Source of the DNA: Chitinophaga sp. S165
GTDB taxonomy: Bacteria > Bacteroidota > Bacteroidia > Chitinophagales > Chitinophagaceae
Direction of reading: 5' to 3'
Assembly (NCBI RefSeq): GCF_003182155.1
Contig: NZ_QGTG01000001.1
Span: forward strand, 1,856,991-1,920,990
DNA length: 64,000 bases
Below, piece by piece: positions 1-10,300 of the stretch. How positions within the stretch are numbered: the stretch's first letter is position 1; each line of letters opens with the position of its first letter. The notes below the pieces were generated by a model. The model saw only the letters and a program-made list of their open reading frames with translations. It made no database searches and had not been told where the DNA came from. The translations under genes and the position numbers were made by a program.

Positions 1-412
1 TGCTTGTTCATTGGCAATCTTACTATTATGCTTGATGTAAAAAGAAGTACAGAATTATGACCTGCCGGCCATCCACTCTCGATGGTTGTATTGTCCTGTC
101 TTATGGCTCACGTAACGTGGTTTCGTCGGGATACTGTCTGTATGCTACTAATGTAATATATGGGTTTTATTACAAATTCCTCAAAAATAACATAGACAGC
201 ACGAAACTGGCTTGGTTGTACGTAAAAGTCCCCCATAGGCTGGCATTCTTTGAAATTGGGTGCAATGATAGCCCCCTTTTTGGAATTTGTTGTTAATTCA
301 AGGTTATGTTTGTTTTAACAGATAAGTTAACGGGGATAGTTTTTCCTTTTGTTACCCCATCTGTTATACTACCGGTCAATTATCTTGATAAGTATATTAT
401 ATTTAATTTATA
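1..412. other. No supported gene before the first lipoprotein
   Basis: I find no supported gene here. A 79-codon open frame at 57-296 has no recognisable protein character. The open frame that carries the first lipoprotein extends upstream to 306, but its first 50 residues are ruled out because the promoter box at 413-420 lies inside them and a lipoprotein signal peptide begins at 456. Confidence 0.6.
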
Positions 413-420
413 TACTTTTG
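413..420 (+). promoter_or_regulatory. -7 box TACTTTTG of the first GLUG lipoprotein
   Basis: TACTTTTG matches the Bacteroidota -7 consensus TAnnTTTG and is followed by a CCCCGGGG run. The same arrangement (TAnnTTTG, then GC and a CCGGG core) precedes the two paralogues at 3036 and 4524, which supports it. No good -33 TTTG is visible. It lies 35 bases upstream of the ATG at 456 and so favours that start. Confidence 0.6.
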
Positions 421-455
421 CCCCGGGGACCTATCAAATAAAAACCCGTTATTCA

Positions 456-1763
456 ATGAAGAACCTGTACCTGTACACTTTAGCAGCGATGGCAATATTT
501 GCGTCCTGCCGTAAAAACGATGATGATACTGGCAATCCACCACCAACGCCGCCGGGAACACAAGACAGTATCCAAGTAATCTTTTCCGGCGGTAAGATCA
601 GCCTTTCAGCACTGTATGAAAGCTTTGAGCAAAAAACGCCAACTTTCGTAGTTAGGAAAGGAAAACCCAATAAACCATTTAATTATCAGCTAACCGGCAG
701 TAATGGGTTGAAACGAACAATTGATACCATTGCAAAAGGTACCGGCACACTCGACGCCAATGGCAATGCGGCACTCTTTGTTCCTGCCCTGAACAATTAT
801 AAAGATGGTGAGATCACGGTAACGGTCACACTGGCCAATCCCGATACAGTGATCACAGCCAAAGCCCAGAAGGCTGAGTACGAGATCTCAAGCTATCTGG
901 ACTTTATGCGCATTGGCTTCTATATTCATGGCGATACGGCTGCCCATTATATTCAGACACAGGACTTCGCATTTCCTGATACCGTATTTACAAGCTCTCC
1001 GATGTCAGGTTACCTGTATGGCAGTTACGACGGACAGGGACACAAGATCACCAATCTGACCATCAGATCTGCTGGTACGCCTCCCGGCACAACGTCGGAT
1101 GTAGGTTTATTCATAGCAAGCTATGAAGGCAGTGTGCTGAAAAACCTGAGAGTTGAATTATCTGAAGCAGGCGTTACTTCAACCGGACCAGGAAATTTTG
1201 GTGGTCTGATAGGACGGCTGTATGAAAACAGCACCGTCATTAACTGCTCTGTGAAAGGTAAGGTCCAGGTAGCCCTGAATGCTGCAAATGCTTATGCTGG
1301 CGGCATAACCGGCTTTGCTGAAAAAGCGAAGATCATTGGCTGTTCTTACAGAGGAGATGTATCCGGTCCTGTTGCCGGTGGTATTGCCGGATTATTGGGT
1401 AATGGATCAGTGATCAATATGTGTTATGCCTATAGCGCATTTGGCGGCACTAATGTTGGAGGGATCATTGCTGTACGCGCGGGTAATGTAAATATCTCCA
1501 ACTGCTATGTAGTGCCCACTGCCCACACCATGCCATTCCAGGCAATTGCACCTGTGGCTACCCAGGTAGTCGTGGCCAATTGTTTCGCCAATATGGGTAC
1601 CGAACGTCCCGGACTTACCATAGCGGATCTGGGCACTATTAATACCAGCCTTGCGGCAATGGTAATTAATAACTGGCCGGTTGGCGTTCCACAGCCAGCT
1701 AATAACAAGCCTTATAAGAGTGATACTGATCTGAACTCTCCAATGAAGTTATGGTGGGAGTAA
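456..1763 (+). CDS. GLUG-repeat surface lipoprotein, paralogue 1
   Basis: This is a predicted lipoprotein of 435 residues. A signal peptide ends in a lipobox (FASC) with the acylated Cys at residue 18, so it should sit in the outer membrane or periplasm. An N-terminal region of about 150 residues, rich in short beta strands, is followed by about four GLUG-like repeats (GG-x-x-G, then IxNC) starting near residues 247, 282, 308 and 335, which predict a small beta-helix. The protein ends in LWWE. GLUG repeats occur in adhesins and peptidase-associated proteins, but no enzyme domain is visible and the function is unknown. It is one of three paralogues (456, 3078, 4570). The ATG at 456 is chosen because it starts the signal peptide just downstream of the -7 box. 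Confidence 0.85.
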   Translation: MKNLYLYTLAAMAIFASCRKNDDDTGNPPPTPPGTQDSIQVIFSGGKISLSALYESFEQKTPTFVVRKGKPNKPFNYQLTGSNGLKRTIDTIAKGTGTLDANGNAALFVPALNNYKDGEITVTVTLANPDTVITAKAQKAEYEISSYLDFMRIGFYIHGDTAAHYIQTQDFAFPDTVFTSSPMSGYLYGSYDGQGHKITNLTIRSAGTPPGTTSDVGLFIASYEGSVLKNLRVELSEAGVTSTGPGNFGGLIGRLYENSTVINCSVKGKVQVALNAANAYAGGITGFAEKAKIIGCSYRGDVSGPVAGGIAGLLGNGSVINMCYAYSAFGGTNVGGIIAVRAGNVNISNCYVVPTAHTMPFQAIAPVATQVVVANCFANMGTERPGLTIADLGTINTSLAAMVINNWPVGVPQPANNKPYKSDTDLNSPMKLWWE

Positions 1764-2091
1764 AAGATTATTTCATATAGCAGACAATGAAGGGGGTTGT
1801 ATCATAAGTAACTCGATGGCTCTGAGAATTTCTTATACGGAAATCCTTTCCATCAGGTACCCGAACAAATTTGGGTAAAAGTTATTTATGAGACAGCCCT
1901 TTTTTATTCTGAATAATTCTGAAAGGGACTGCTGTATATTGTAGGACACGTCTTCAACAGTATATTAATTAGAGTTTAAACTACGGCTATACACTTTTCA
2001 AATCAAAAGTTAGCAACGAGTTCGGAAGAACACTAGCCAGATATATTTATTTGCCATATCTTGCACGGCTTTTCAAAACAAGCAATCAAAT
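1764..2091. other. Intergenic region, 328 bases, no gene seen
   Basis: I see no gene. An imperfect hairpin (CAGCCCTTT near 1894 with AAAGGGACTG near 1922) may be a weak terminator for the upstream lipoprotein, but it has no U-run after it. No clear TAnnTTTG box is visible before the next gene at 2092. Confidence 0.4.
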
Positions 2092-2892
2092 ATGAAGATC
2101 CCTTACATTGCATTGTTCGCACTAACATTGGTAATTTCCTGTAAAAAGGAAGATAAGCCCGAAGAAGAAATATCCAATGCCCGTTATATAAGCAGCGTTG
2201 TCACTACAAATGATAGTACTGTATACGACTATAATGCAGATCATACGTTAAGGCGCAGCGCTCAGTTTTCAGATGGCAAGACAGATTCCGCTAATTCTTA
2301 CATCTATTTCCTTCAGTATACAGGAGGAATGGTAACTGGCGTCAACTTTACACATAACATCAATAGCGCCAACGGCACTCCGGAGTATTCCATCTTGTAT
2401 AATGCAGCTAACCAGATAGGAACGATTATTCCTCAGAATGGCTTGGGTTATGATTCGATTGTATATAATGCTCAAGGACATGTATCTGATTATTACTATA
2501 TCCAGATTCCCCGCTCTATAAAGCACCATATGGAACTGACCTGGAAAGACGACAATCTGGTGAAGATGGTACGGAACCTGGTGCAGTTCGACAGCTATGA
2601 TATCCTGACCTATGCTTATGATAATAGCCCCAATATGTATGTTCATTCAGCCGCTTTAAGCCTGACAAACATTAATGACTTCCATTATTTATCCAAAAAT
2701 AATGTCACCAGGATAGACTACGATCTTGCAGGTGATCGTGACCGCGGGCTGATACATTCAATAATGTTTACTTATACATATGACACGCTCCATTATCCCG
2801 TAAAAATGTTATCTGCGAGTGAGTTCATAGAGCACGGGGATACAACGGATTATTATTTAGAGGACAGTGCAAGAATCACCTACCTCCCGTAA
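2092..2892 (+). CDS. Hypothetical lipoprotein, RHS/DUF4595-like strand pattern
   Basis: This is a 266-residue predicted lipoprotein with lipobox VISC and Cys17, followed by a charged linker (KKEDKPEEE). The body alternates short beta strands of the type Y-x-Y-[DN]-x-x-x-x-L (for example VYDYNADHTL, YNAANQIGTI, YNAQGHVSDY, YDTLHYPVKM). This resembles the YD/DUF4595-like lipoproteins common in Bacteroidota. No catalytic motif is visible. It sits between GLUG paralogues 1 and 2 but is not related to them in sequence, and it has its own terminator at 2952. Function is unknown. Confidence 0.8.
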   Translation: MKIPYIALFALTLVISCKKEDKPEEEISNARYISSVVTTNDSTVYDYNADHTLRRSAQFSDGKTDSANSYIYFLQYTGGMVTGVNFTHNINSANGTPEYSILYNAANQIGTIIPQNGLGYDSIVYNAQGHVSDYYYIQIPRSIKHHMELTWKDDNLVKMVRNLVQFDSYDILTYAYDNSPNMYVHSAALSLTNINDFHYLSKNNVTRIDYDLAGDRDRGLIHSIMFTYTYDTLHYPVKMLSASEFIEHGDTTDYYLEDSARITYLP

Positions 2893-2951
2893 GCTGTGAA
2901 TTTCCCAGTTTAGTCCTTTATCAGGGGATTCCCTTCAACTTCTCTCGAAAC

Positions 2952-2983
2952 AGCCGGTCTATACCAGACCGGCTATTTTGTTT
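2952..2983 (+). terminator. Rho-independent terminator after the 2092 gene
   Basis: A perfect 9-bp stem (AGCCGGTCT / AGACCGGCT) with a 5-base loop is followed by ATTTTGTTT. Confidence 0.85.
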
Positions 2984-3035
2984 AAATGTAAGCGTGACTT
3001 TGTGTGACGCCTGCGAATACATTAAACTATATCTA

Positions 3036-3043
3036 TATATTTG
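3036..3043 (+). promoter_or_regulatory. -7 box TATATTTG of GLUG paralogue 2
   Basis: TATATTTG is an exact match to TAnnTTTG and is followed by CGCCGGGCAA. The sequence downstream of the box is nearly the same as at 4524 (CACCGGGCAA). The ATG at 3078 is 34 bases downstream of the box. Confidence 0.7.
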
Positions 3044-3077
3044 CGCCGGGCAAAACAATCAATAGCCCTGTTAAACT

Positions 3078-4415
3078 ATGAAATACCTGTTTATGTACAC
3101 CTTTGCAGCGATGGCTCTATTTACATCCTGTAGTAAAGACAATGGTAACCCTCTGTCTAACGACAGCACCATTGTAAGTTTTCCTAATGACAGAATCGGG
3201 CTTGCGGAACTTTACGAATTTAGCTTCGACCGTTTACCTGCTTTCACAATCACCAAAGCAACCCCTAACCGGGCATTTAGTTATTCTGTAACCGGCAGTA
3301 ACGGGATGAAAAATCCAACCGATACCTTGTTACAAGGTCATGGATCGATTGATGCCGACGGGGCCGCGGCGGTATTTCTTAAGGGGCTCATTAATTGCAA
3401 GGATGGCGAGATCACGGTAGTGATCAAAATGGAAAACCCCGCCACCACGATCACAGCAAAAGTTCAGAAAGCGGAGCTCGAGATCAGGAGTTATAAAGAC
3501 TTTATGCACATGGCTTCCTATAATGGTAATGATACCACGTATCATTATGTTCAGTTAAACGATTTCGCTTTCCCTGACACAGTATTTTCATACTCTCCCG
3601 CACCATTCATTATGCGGACCCATTATGACGGCCAGGGACACAGGATCACAAATCTTACCATTAAAGCCAAACCATTAACGCCTACTTCCGAAACAGCAAC
3701 TGCGGCTTTATTCTCATCACTCCTTGATGGCGTTTCAATCAGAAACGTAAAACTGGAGTTATCTGAAGAAGGTATATCATCCGATACAGACGGTTTCTTA
3801 GGTGGATTAGTAGGAGGCTTAAATGAGACCAGTTCAATCATCAATTGCTCCGTTAAAGGAAATGTGCTCGCCTCCAAAGATAAGGAGTTCGCACATGCAG
3901 GAGGTATAGCTGGTTACGCCCACGGAGCGAGAATTATTGGCTGCTCCTTTAGAGGAAAGCTCTCCGGCCGTATTCTTGGCGGTATCGTAGCGGCATCGTC
4001 AAGTGAAGCAAGTCAGGAAAGTAAAGCTGATGAAACAGTGATTGACATGTGTTATGCCTATGCCGAATTTGATGGAGCCTCTGGCGGAGGTATCGCCGGC
4101 GATGTAGGAGACGTACGTGAAAACTATCCGGCGCATGTAACTATTACCAATAGTTATTTATACGCAACAACCTTTCCTGCAACATTTGAGGCAATCGCAC
4201 CTGTAGATCCGATCCGGGTAGCCGTGAGCAACTGCTTTGCCAATACCGGCGGAACACAAAATGGTGTTACAATAGCACTATTGGCTAATATGAATACCCT
4301 TCTTGCTGCTATGGAAATAAGCAACTGGCCGCAGGGTGTATCCCGTCCGGCTAACAACAAGCCTTACAAAAATGATACAGATCCTGCCGCTCCAATGAAG
4401 TTGTGGTGGGAGTAA
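3078..4415 (+). CDS. GLUG-repeat surface lipoprotein, paralogue 2
   Basis: This is a 445-residue predicted lipoprotein: signal peptide, lipobox FTSC, Cys18. It has the same plan as the genes at 456 and 4570. An N-terminal region carries the family landmarks (SNGMK near residue 77, DGEIT near 113, DFAFPDTVF near 163, YDGQGH near 183), followed by GLUG-like repeats starting near 241, 274, 300 and 336, and a C-terminus ending LWWE. Relative to its paralogues it has a short insertion in the third repeat (around SEASQESKADE). The last 53 bases of shared coding sequence (4346-4398) are identical to 5814-5866, which suggests recent duplication or gene conversion. Function is unknown; a surface or adhesive role is an inference from GLUG repeats. 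Confidence 0.87.
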   Translation: MKYLFMYTFAAMALFTSCSKDNGNPLSNDSTIVSFPNDRIGLAELYEFSFDRLPAFTITKATPNRAFSYSVTGSNGMKNPTDTLLQGHGSIDADGAAAVFLKGLINCKDGEITVVIKMENPATTITAKVQKAELEIRSYKDFMHMASYNGNDTTYHYVQLNDFAFPDTVFSYSPAPFIMRTHYDGQGHRITNLTIKAKPLTPTSETATAALFSSLLDGVSIRNVKLELSEEGISSDTDGFLGGLVGGLNETSSIINCSVKGNVLASKDKEFAHAGGIAGYAHGARIIGCSFRGKLSGRILGGIVAASSSEASQESKADETVIDMCYAYAEFDGASGGGIAGDVGDVRENYPAHVTITNSYLYATTFPATFEAIAPVDPIRVAVSNCFANTGGTQNGVTIALLANMNTLLAAMEISNWPQGVSRPANNKPYKNDTDPAAPMKLWWE

Positions 4416-4435
4416 ACAATGTTGCATAAACTAAG

Positions 4436-4470
4436 GGAGCCGGCCTGTTATGAAAGACCGGCTCCTTTAG
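4436..4470 (+). terminator. Terminator after GLUG paralogue 2
   Basis: The stem GGAGCCGG (4436-4443) pairs with CCGGCTCC (4458-4465) and is followed by TTTAGTTT. Confidence 0.8.
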
Positions 4471-4523
4471 TTTATATGAGAGATAGCCCAGGCCCCGCTA
4501 TAGCATACTATATTATCATCTAT

Positions 4524-4531
4524 TATATTTG
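4524..4531 (+). promoter_or_regulatory. -7 box TATATTTG of GLUG paralogue 3
   Basis: TATATTTG is followed by CACCGGGCAA, nearly the same as upstream of paralogue 2. The ATG at 4570 lies 38 bases downstream of the box. Confidence 0.7.
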
Positions 4532-4569
4532 CACCGGGCAATAAAAAAGTAAAGGCCCTCCAATTAGCT

Positions 4570-5883
4570 ATGAAATATCTGTATCTGTGCATTTTAACAG
4601 CGGCAGCATTGTTTGTATCCTGCAGAAAAGACAATGATAGTAGTACCCCGCCGTTAACAATTCCGCGTGACAGTATCCAGGTAAGGTTTTCCGCCGATAA
4701 GATCGGTCTTACTGAACTGTATGAAAGTTTTAATCAAAAAACACCTACGTTTACGGTCACGAAAGGCAAACCAAATAAAACTTTCACCTACGAACTTACT
4801 GGCAGCAACGGACTCAAAAGAACGGTCGATACGATCACAAAAGGGATTGATACACTCGATGCAAACGGCAACGCTGCACTTTTCCTTCCAGGCCTCAACC
4901 GCTACAAGGATGGAGAGATCACTGTAAAAATTACGCTGGATGGTCCTGATACCATCATCACTGCCAAAACGCAGAAGGTTGAAAATCAGATCAGAGACTA
5001 CAGAGACTTTATACATATGGGCTTCTATATCAGCAGCGATACTTCTGCTCATTATGTTCAGCTGAATGATTTTGCTTTCCCTGATACGGTATTTACCGCT
5101 GCTCCTGGCTTTGCGGCACTATATGGCAGCTATGACGGACAGGGACACAAGATCACTAATCTTACCATTAAGTCTGAAGGTGCACCACTCGGCGCAAGGG
5201 TGGATGTAGGATTGTTCAGGAGCGGCGCCGCCGGCAGTAAGTTGCAGAACATCAGACTGGAATTATCTGAAGAAGGAATCACATGTAAAAGTTTTGCAAA
5301 CATTGGCGGCATAATAGGGAGTATATCAGGGAATAAATCCTCAAATACCTCGATCATAAATTGTTCAGTTAAAGGAAACATCCTCGTAACTGCTGATGCT
5401 AAAGGTACAACTACAGGTGGAATCGTGGGTTATACCGGCAGAATGAAGATCATTGGCTGTTCCTTCAGAGGGAATACATCCGGCTCCGTTACTGGTGGCA
5501 TCGCGGCAATTCTGGGAAGCGACTCAAAGATCGATATGTGTTATGCTTACGGCAAATTTGATGGTGACCTCGCCGGAGGTATCATTGGCGAAACTTCCTT
5601 TAACCTGAATATTTCCAACAGCTATGCATTTGCGATTGCCTCTTCCGGTCAATTCTATGCAATTGCGCCTGCATTCCCCGAATATGTGACGGTCACCAAT
5701 TCTTTTGCCAATGCCGGTATACCAAGTGATGGCGTCACCATGGCAACGCTGCCCGATATGAATACGCATCTTGCGGAAATGGAAATAACTAACTGGCCAC
5801 AGGAAGTTACGCCTCCGGCTAACAACAAGCCTTACAAAAATGATACAGATCCTGCCGCTCCAATGAGATTGTGGTGGGAATAA
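4570..5883 (+). CDS. GLUG-repeat surface lipoprotein, paralogue 3
   Basis: This is a 437-residue predicted lipoprotein: signal peptide, lipobox FVSC, Cys18. It shares the family plan, with landmarks YESFNQKTPTF, DANGNAALF and YDGQGHKITNL, GLUG-like repeats starting near residues 246, 283, 309 and 336, and a C-terminus ending LWWE. It reads closer to paralogue 1 in the N-terminal half and identical at the DNA level to paralogue 2 near the 3-prime end, a mosaic that suggests recombination between copies. It ends before a strong bidirectional terminator. No enzymatic motif is seen and function is unknown. Confidence 0.87.
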   Translation: MKYLYLCILTAAALFVSCRKDNDSSTPPLTIPRDSIQVRFSADKIGLTELYESFNQKTPTFTVTKGKPNKTFTYELTGSNGLKRTVDTITKGIDTLDANGNAALFLPGLNRYKDGEITVKITLDGPDTIITAKTQKVENQIRDYRDFIHMGFYISSDTSAHYVQLNDFAFPDTVFTAAPGFAALYGSYDGQGHKITNLTIKSEGAPLGARVDVGLFRSGAAGSKLQNIRLELSEEGITCKSFANIGGIIGSISGNKSSNTSIINCSVKGNILVTADAKGTTTGGIVGYTGRMKIIGCSFRGNTSGSVTGGIAAILGSDSKIDMCYAYGKFDGDLAGGIIGETSFNLNISNSYAFAIASSGQFYAIAPAFPEYVTVTNSFANAGIPSDGVTMATLPDMNTHLAEMEITNWPQEVTPPANNKPYKNDTDPAAPMRLWWE

Positions 5884-5901
5884 AATGAAATGATATAAAG
5901 A

Positions 5902-5933
5902 CAACGAAGCCGGTCAATAGACCGGCTTCGTTG
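5902..5933. terminator. Bidirectional terminator between GLUG paralogue 3 and the efflux operon
   Basis: A perfect 14-bp stem (CAACGAAGCCGGTC / GACCGGCTTCGTTG) with an AATA loop lies between two convergent genes and probably serves both. Confidence 0.85.
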
Positions 5934-5958
5934 ATTTAGATTGTGGTGTAAGCTTCTC

Positions 5959-7398
5959 TTATTTCCATCCACCGCCAAGATCTCTGTAGATATTCACGAC
6001 GGCATTCAACTGATTCTTCTGCGTTTCCACCATCTCCAGTTTCGCATCTAATGCGTCCCTTTGCGTCAGCAGTACCTCGAGATAATCGGCCCTTGCTGAT
6101 TTGAACAGGTCATTAGAGATCTCGATCGACTTCGTCAGCGCATCCACCTGTTTAGATTTCAGCTCATAACTTTTCTTCAGATTATCGATATTGGAAAGCT
6201 GTGTAGATACTTCCAGAAACGCATTTAAGATAGTACGTTCATAATTATATAACACCTGTAACTGACGGGCATTCGCTGTATTGAATTCAGCACGGATCGC
6301 ATTACGATTGATAAGCGGTGCAGCAAGATCGCCTGCTATAGAATACAATAACGACTCCGGAAGTCTGAACAGGTAAGATGGCTTGAACGCCTGGAACCCT
6401 ACTCCAGCTGAAATACCCAGTGAAGGATAAAACTCGGCACGCGCTACTTTAACATCCAGTTTCGCAGCTGTCAGTTCCAGTTCCGCCTGTTTAATGTCCG
6501 GGCGATTAGCCAGTAACTGTGAAGGAATACCACTGCTCACCATCGCCGGCATAATGTCCACAAAGTTACCTTTATCCCTCGGTACATCCTGCGGATAACG
6601 GCCTAAAAGGAAGTTGATCCTGTTCTCTGTTTCTTTGATGTTCTGCAACAGATCATATTCCATGCTCTGTGACTTCGCTACTTCCGCTTCGAATTTCTTC
6701 ACAGCCAGCTCGGTCACTCTGGTCGCTTCCTTCTGAATTTTTACTACCTCCAGTGCGTTCTTCTGCAGATCAATGTTCTGCCTTACGATTGCGAGTTGGT
6801 TATCCAACGCTAACAATTCGTAATAAGACCTGGCTATTTCTGCGATCAGGTTAGTCACTACGAAGTTCCTGCCTTCTACAGTTGCCAGGTACCTGGTAAC
6901 GGCTGCTTTCTTTGAGTTGTGCAGTTTATTCCAGATGTCTACTTCCCAGTTTGCATATGCACCGATGGTGAAATCTGCCAGCGGGTCCGGTACTTCTTCT
7001 CCAGGAGTGATCTCTGTAGAAGCATCACCTGCACCCTGGCTTGTATACCGTCCTACTTTTTCGAGACCGGCACCGGCTCTTACACCAACGCCTGGCAGTA
7101 ACAGCGCCTGCCTGGACCTGATATCATTTCTTGCTATCTCAATTTCCTGTAACGTGATCATCAGCTCCTGGTTGTTTTTCAGCGCCGTATCGATCAGGTT
7201 TACAAGGTCTTTATCTTTAAAGAATTCACGCCATTGTACTGCCGATGTATTCGTTGTATCCTGGCTGTTGCCATAGGCTTCCGGAACCGGCTTAGCCGCA
7301 GGTGGCGCAACGATCTTCGGGACCTTACATCCCGCTATCACCAGGCAAGCGCCCAGTGCTCCAACCCATCTGTTCTTCCTGAATTTATACATATACAT
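5959..7398 (-). CDS. Outer membrane efflux lipoprotein, TolC/OprM (NodT) family
   Basis: This 479-residue protein is the likely outer-membrane exit duct of the RND pump encoded just upstream. It has a signal peptide with lipobox VIAGC (Cys24), then two OEP repeats with the long helical hairpins typical of the family (for example LIDTALKNNQELMITLQEIE and LLANRPDIKQAELELTAAK). It is the last gene of a three-gene operon and its start overlaps the end of the pump gene. An upstream TTG at 7407 is possible, but I chose the first ATG at 7398; another ATG lies at 7392. The bidirectional hairpin at 5902-5933 follows it. Confidence 0.93.
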   Translation of the reverse strand: MYMYKFRKNRWVGALGACLVIAGCKVPKIVAPPAAKPVPEAYGNSQDTTNTSAVQWREFFKDKDLVNLIDTALKNNQELMITLQEIEIARNDIRSRQALLLPGVGVRAGAGLEKVGRYTSQGAGDASTEITPGEEVPDPLADFTIGAYANWEVDIWNKLHNSKKAAVTRYLATVEGRNFVVTNLIAEIARSYYELLALDNQLAIVRQNIDLQKNALEVVKIQKEATRVTELAVKKFEAEVAKSQSMEYDLLQNIKETENRINFLLGRYPQDVPRDKGNFVDIMPAMVSSGIPSQLLANRPDIKQAELELTAAKLDVKVARAEFYPSLGISAGVGFQAFKPSYLFRLPESLLYSIAGDLAAPLINRNAIRAEFNTANARQLQVLYNYERTILNAFLEVSTQLSNIDNLKKSYELKSKQVDALTKSIEISNDLFKSARADYLEVLLTQRDALDAKLEMVETQKNQLNAVVNIYRDLGGGWK

Positions 7399-10300
7399 TG
7401 TGATCAATTTCTTCGGTTAAAGGATTCTCTTCTTCTTCTTTAACAAGCATGCGCCTTTCGGCGATCTTGCCAAATATGTAATACAATCCGGGTATGATCA
7501 GTACCCCGAAGATGGTACCGAACAACATACCTCCACAAGCAGCTGTACCGATCGTGCGGTTTCCTATCTTACCTGGTCCTGTAGCCAGCACCAGTGGTAT
7601 CAGACCTGCAACGAAAGCGAAGGATGTCATCAGGATCGGACGGAACCTCACCTTCGATCCTTCCATGGCAGCTGCCAGTACGGTCGCCCCTGAACGATGT
7701 CGCTGCACCGCAAATTCAACGATCAATACGGCGTTCTTACCCAGCAAACCGATCAACATTACCATTGCTACCTGTGCATAGATGTTATTTTCCAGGCCCA
7801 GTAACTTCAGCAGGAAGAACGCCCCGCAAATACCGGCAGGCAGGGACAGGATCACCGCCAGTGGCAGAATGAAGCTTTCATATTGTGCTGCCAGGATCAG
7901 GTAAACGAAACCAAAACAGATCATAAAGATGTAAATGGCCTGGTTACCCTGCGCCACCTCATCTTTAGAGATACCTGCCCAGTCAATACCAAATCCTCTC
8001 GGCAGGGTCTTTTTCGCTACTTCATTAATAACCTCGATAGCCTGACCACTACTATATCCAGGAGCCGCGGAACCACTGATCTCTGATGCGTTGAACATAT
8101 TATGCCTGGTGATCTCAGATAAGCCATATACCTTTTCCATTTTCATGAAAGCAGAAAAAGGTACCATCTCATCACGGTCATTCTTTACATACAACTTCAG
8201 GATATCTTCCGGCAATGCCCTGTACTCAGGTGCTGCCTGGATGATCACCTTATACGGACGGTCAAATTTGATAAAGCTGATCTCATAGTTACTACCTATC
8301 AACGTAGAAAGCGTATTCATGGCATTATCAATGCTCACGCCTTTCTGCTGGGCGATGTCGTTATCGATCTTCATCATATATTGCGGGAAGCTGGCACTGT
8401 AGAAACTGAATACGGATGACAGCTCCTTACGTTTAGTCAGCTCCTTCACAAATTCATTGCTCACTGTTTCCATCTTCTTGTAATCACCGGAACCGCCTTT
8501 ATCCAGCAAGCGTAACTCGAAACCACCCGCAGCACCATAACCAGGTACGGCCGGCGGCTGGAAGAACTCAATGTTAGCGCCCGCGATGTCTTTCGTCTTC
8601 TTCTCAAGCTCTTCGATAATTTCAAGTACAGAATGTTTACGCTCTTCCCAGCTCTTCAGGTTGATGAGACAGGTACCGGAGTTAGCGCCCGTACCTTCAG
8701 TCAGGATCTCATAACCTGCCAGCGCAGAAACGGATTGTACACCATCGATCTCTTCACAGATCTTCTGTAGTTTTTCCGCTACTTCATTCGTCCTTTCGAG
8801 AGAAGAACCCGGAGGCGTTTGGATAATAGCATAGAGCATACCCTGGTCCTCATTCGGAATAAAGCCCGCAGGTACAGTGCCATTCAGATACCATATACCG
8901 GCACAGAAAGCGGCTAATAATCCGAAGGTGACAAGTCTTCTGTTAACAATCGCCCTGAGTATTTTCATGTACCAGTTGGACATGTTTTCAAATCCACGGT
9001 TGAAGCTATCCAGGAATTTATCTACCGGTGATTTCTTCTTATGTTTTCCGTGATTATTCTTCAGGATCATGGCACAAAGTGCAGGTGTGAGCGTCAGCGC
9101 CACTATACCCGAGAGCACAATAGCTGTCGCCATCGTAATGGAGAACTGGCGATAGAAGATACCTACAGGTCCGGACATGAAAGCCACAGGCACGAATACT
9201 GCAGACATCAGGAAAGTGATCGCAATGATCGCTCCCGCTATTTCATGCATGGCTTTTTTCGTAGCCTTGATCGGCGATAGATGTTCTTCTTCCATTTTAG
9301 CATGCACCGCCTCAATTACCACGATAGCATCATCCACTACGACACCAATTGCCAATACAAGGGCAAATAAGGTGATCAGGTTGAGCGTAATACCAAAGAA
9401 CTGCATGAATACGAATGTACCGATCAGGGATACTGGTACCGCCATTGCCGGGATCAGCGTAGAACGCCAGTCGCCCAGGAACAGGAACACTACGATACCT
9501 ACCAGGATAAAGGCTTCAACCAAAGTATGCAGCACCTTTTCAATAGAGGCGTCCAGGAATTTGGATACATCGTAGCTGATCTCATAATTCATTCCTTTAG
9601 GGAAGGAATTGGCTTTGATCTCCTTCAGTTTTTCTTTTACGTCTTTGATAACCTGGCTGGCATTACTGCCGTACGACTGCTTCAATACGAGCGCCGCAGA
9701 CGGCTTACCATTCAGGTTAGAGTAGATGTCATACATAGAGCTTCCGAACTCCACATTGGCTACGTCTTTCAGACGAAGGATCTCACCATTTGGACTGGAC
9801 CTCAGAATGACATTTTCATATTGTGACTTGTTACTGAACCTTCCTGAATATTTCAATACATATTCGAAAGACTGAGACCTTTTACCGGAGCTTTCACCGG
9901 TCTTACCGGGAGAAGCCTCAAGACTCTGTTCTGCCAAAGACTTCATCACTTCTTCGGCAGAGATCTTATAGGCCAGCATACGGTCAGGTTTCAGCCAGAT
10001 CCTCATGGCGTATTCCCTGTTACCAAGGATATCCGCGTATCCGACACCATCCACCCTTCTCAGTTCCGGCAGGATATTAATATCCGCGAAGTTGAAAAGG
10101 AATTTCTGATCGGCATTAGGGTCCTCACTGTAAAGGTTTACGTACATCAGCATGCTGGATTCCACGCGGCTTACCTTCACACCTTCACGCACTACCAGCG
10201 GAGGGAGTTTGTTCACCACAGAAGCCACACGGTTCTGTACGTTCAGTGATGCCTGGTTAGGATCGGTTCCCAGGTTGAATACTACCTGCAGGGTAGCTTC

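Noticed and set aside
57..296. 79-codon plus-strand frame at the left edge
   Set aside because: No protein family character, no promoter box and Cys/Tyr-rich random composition.
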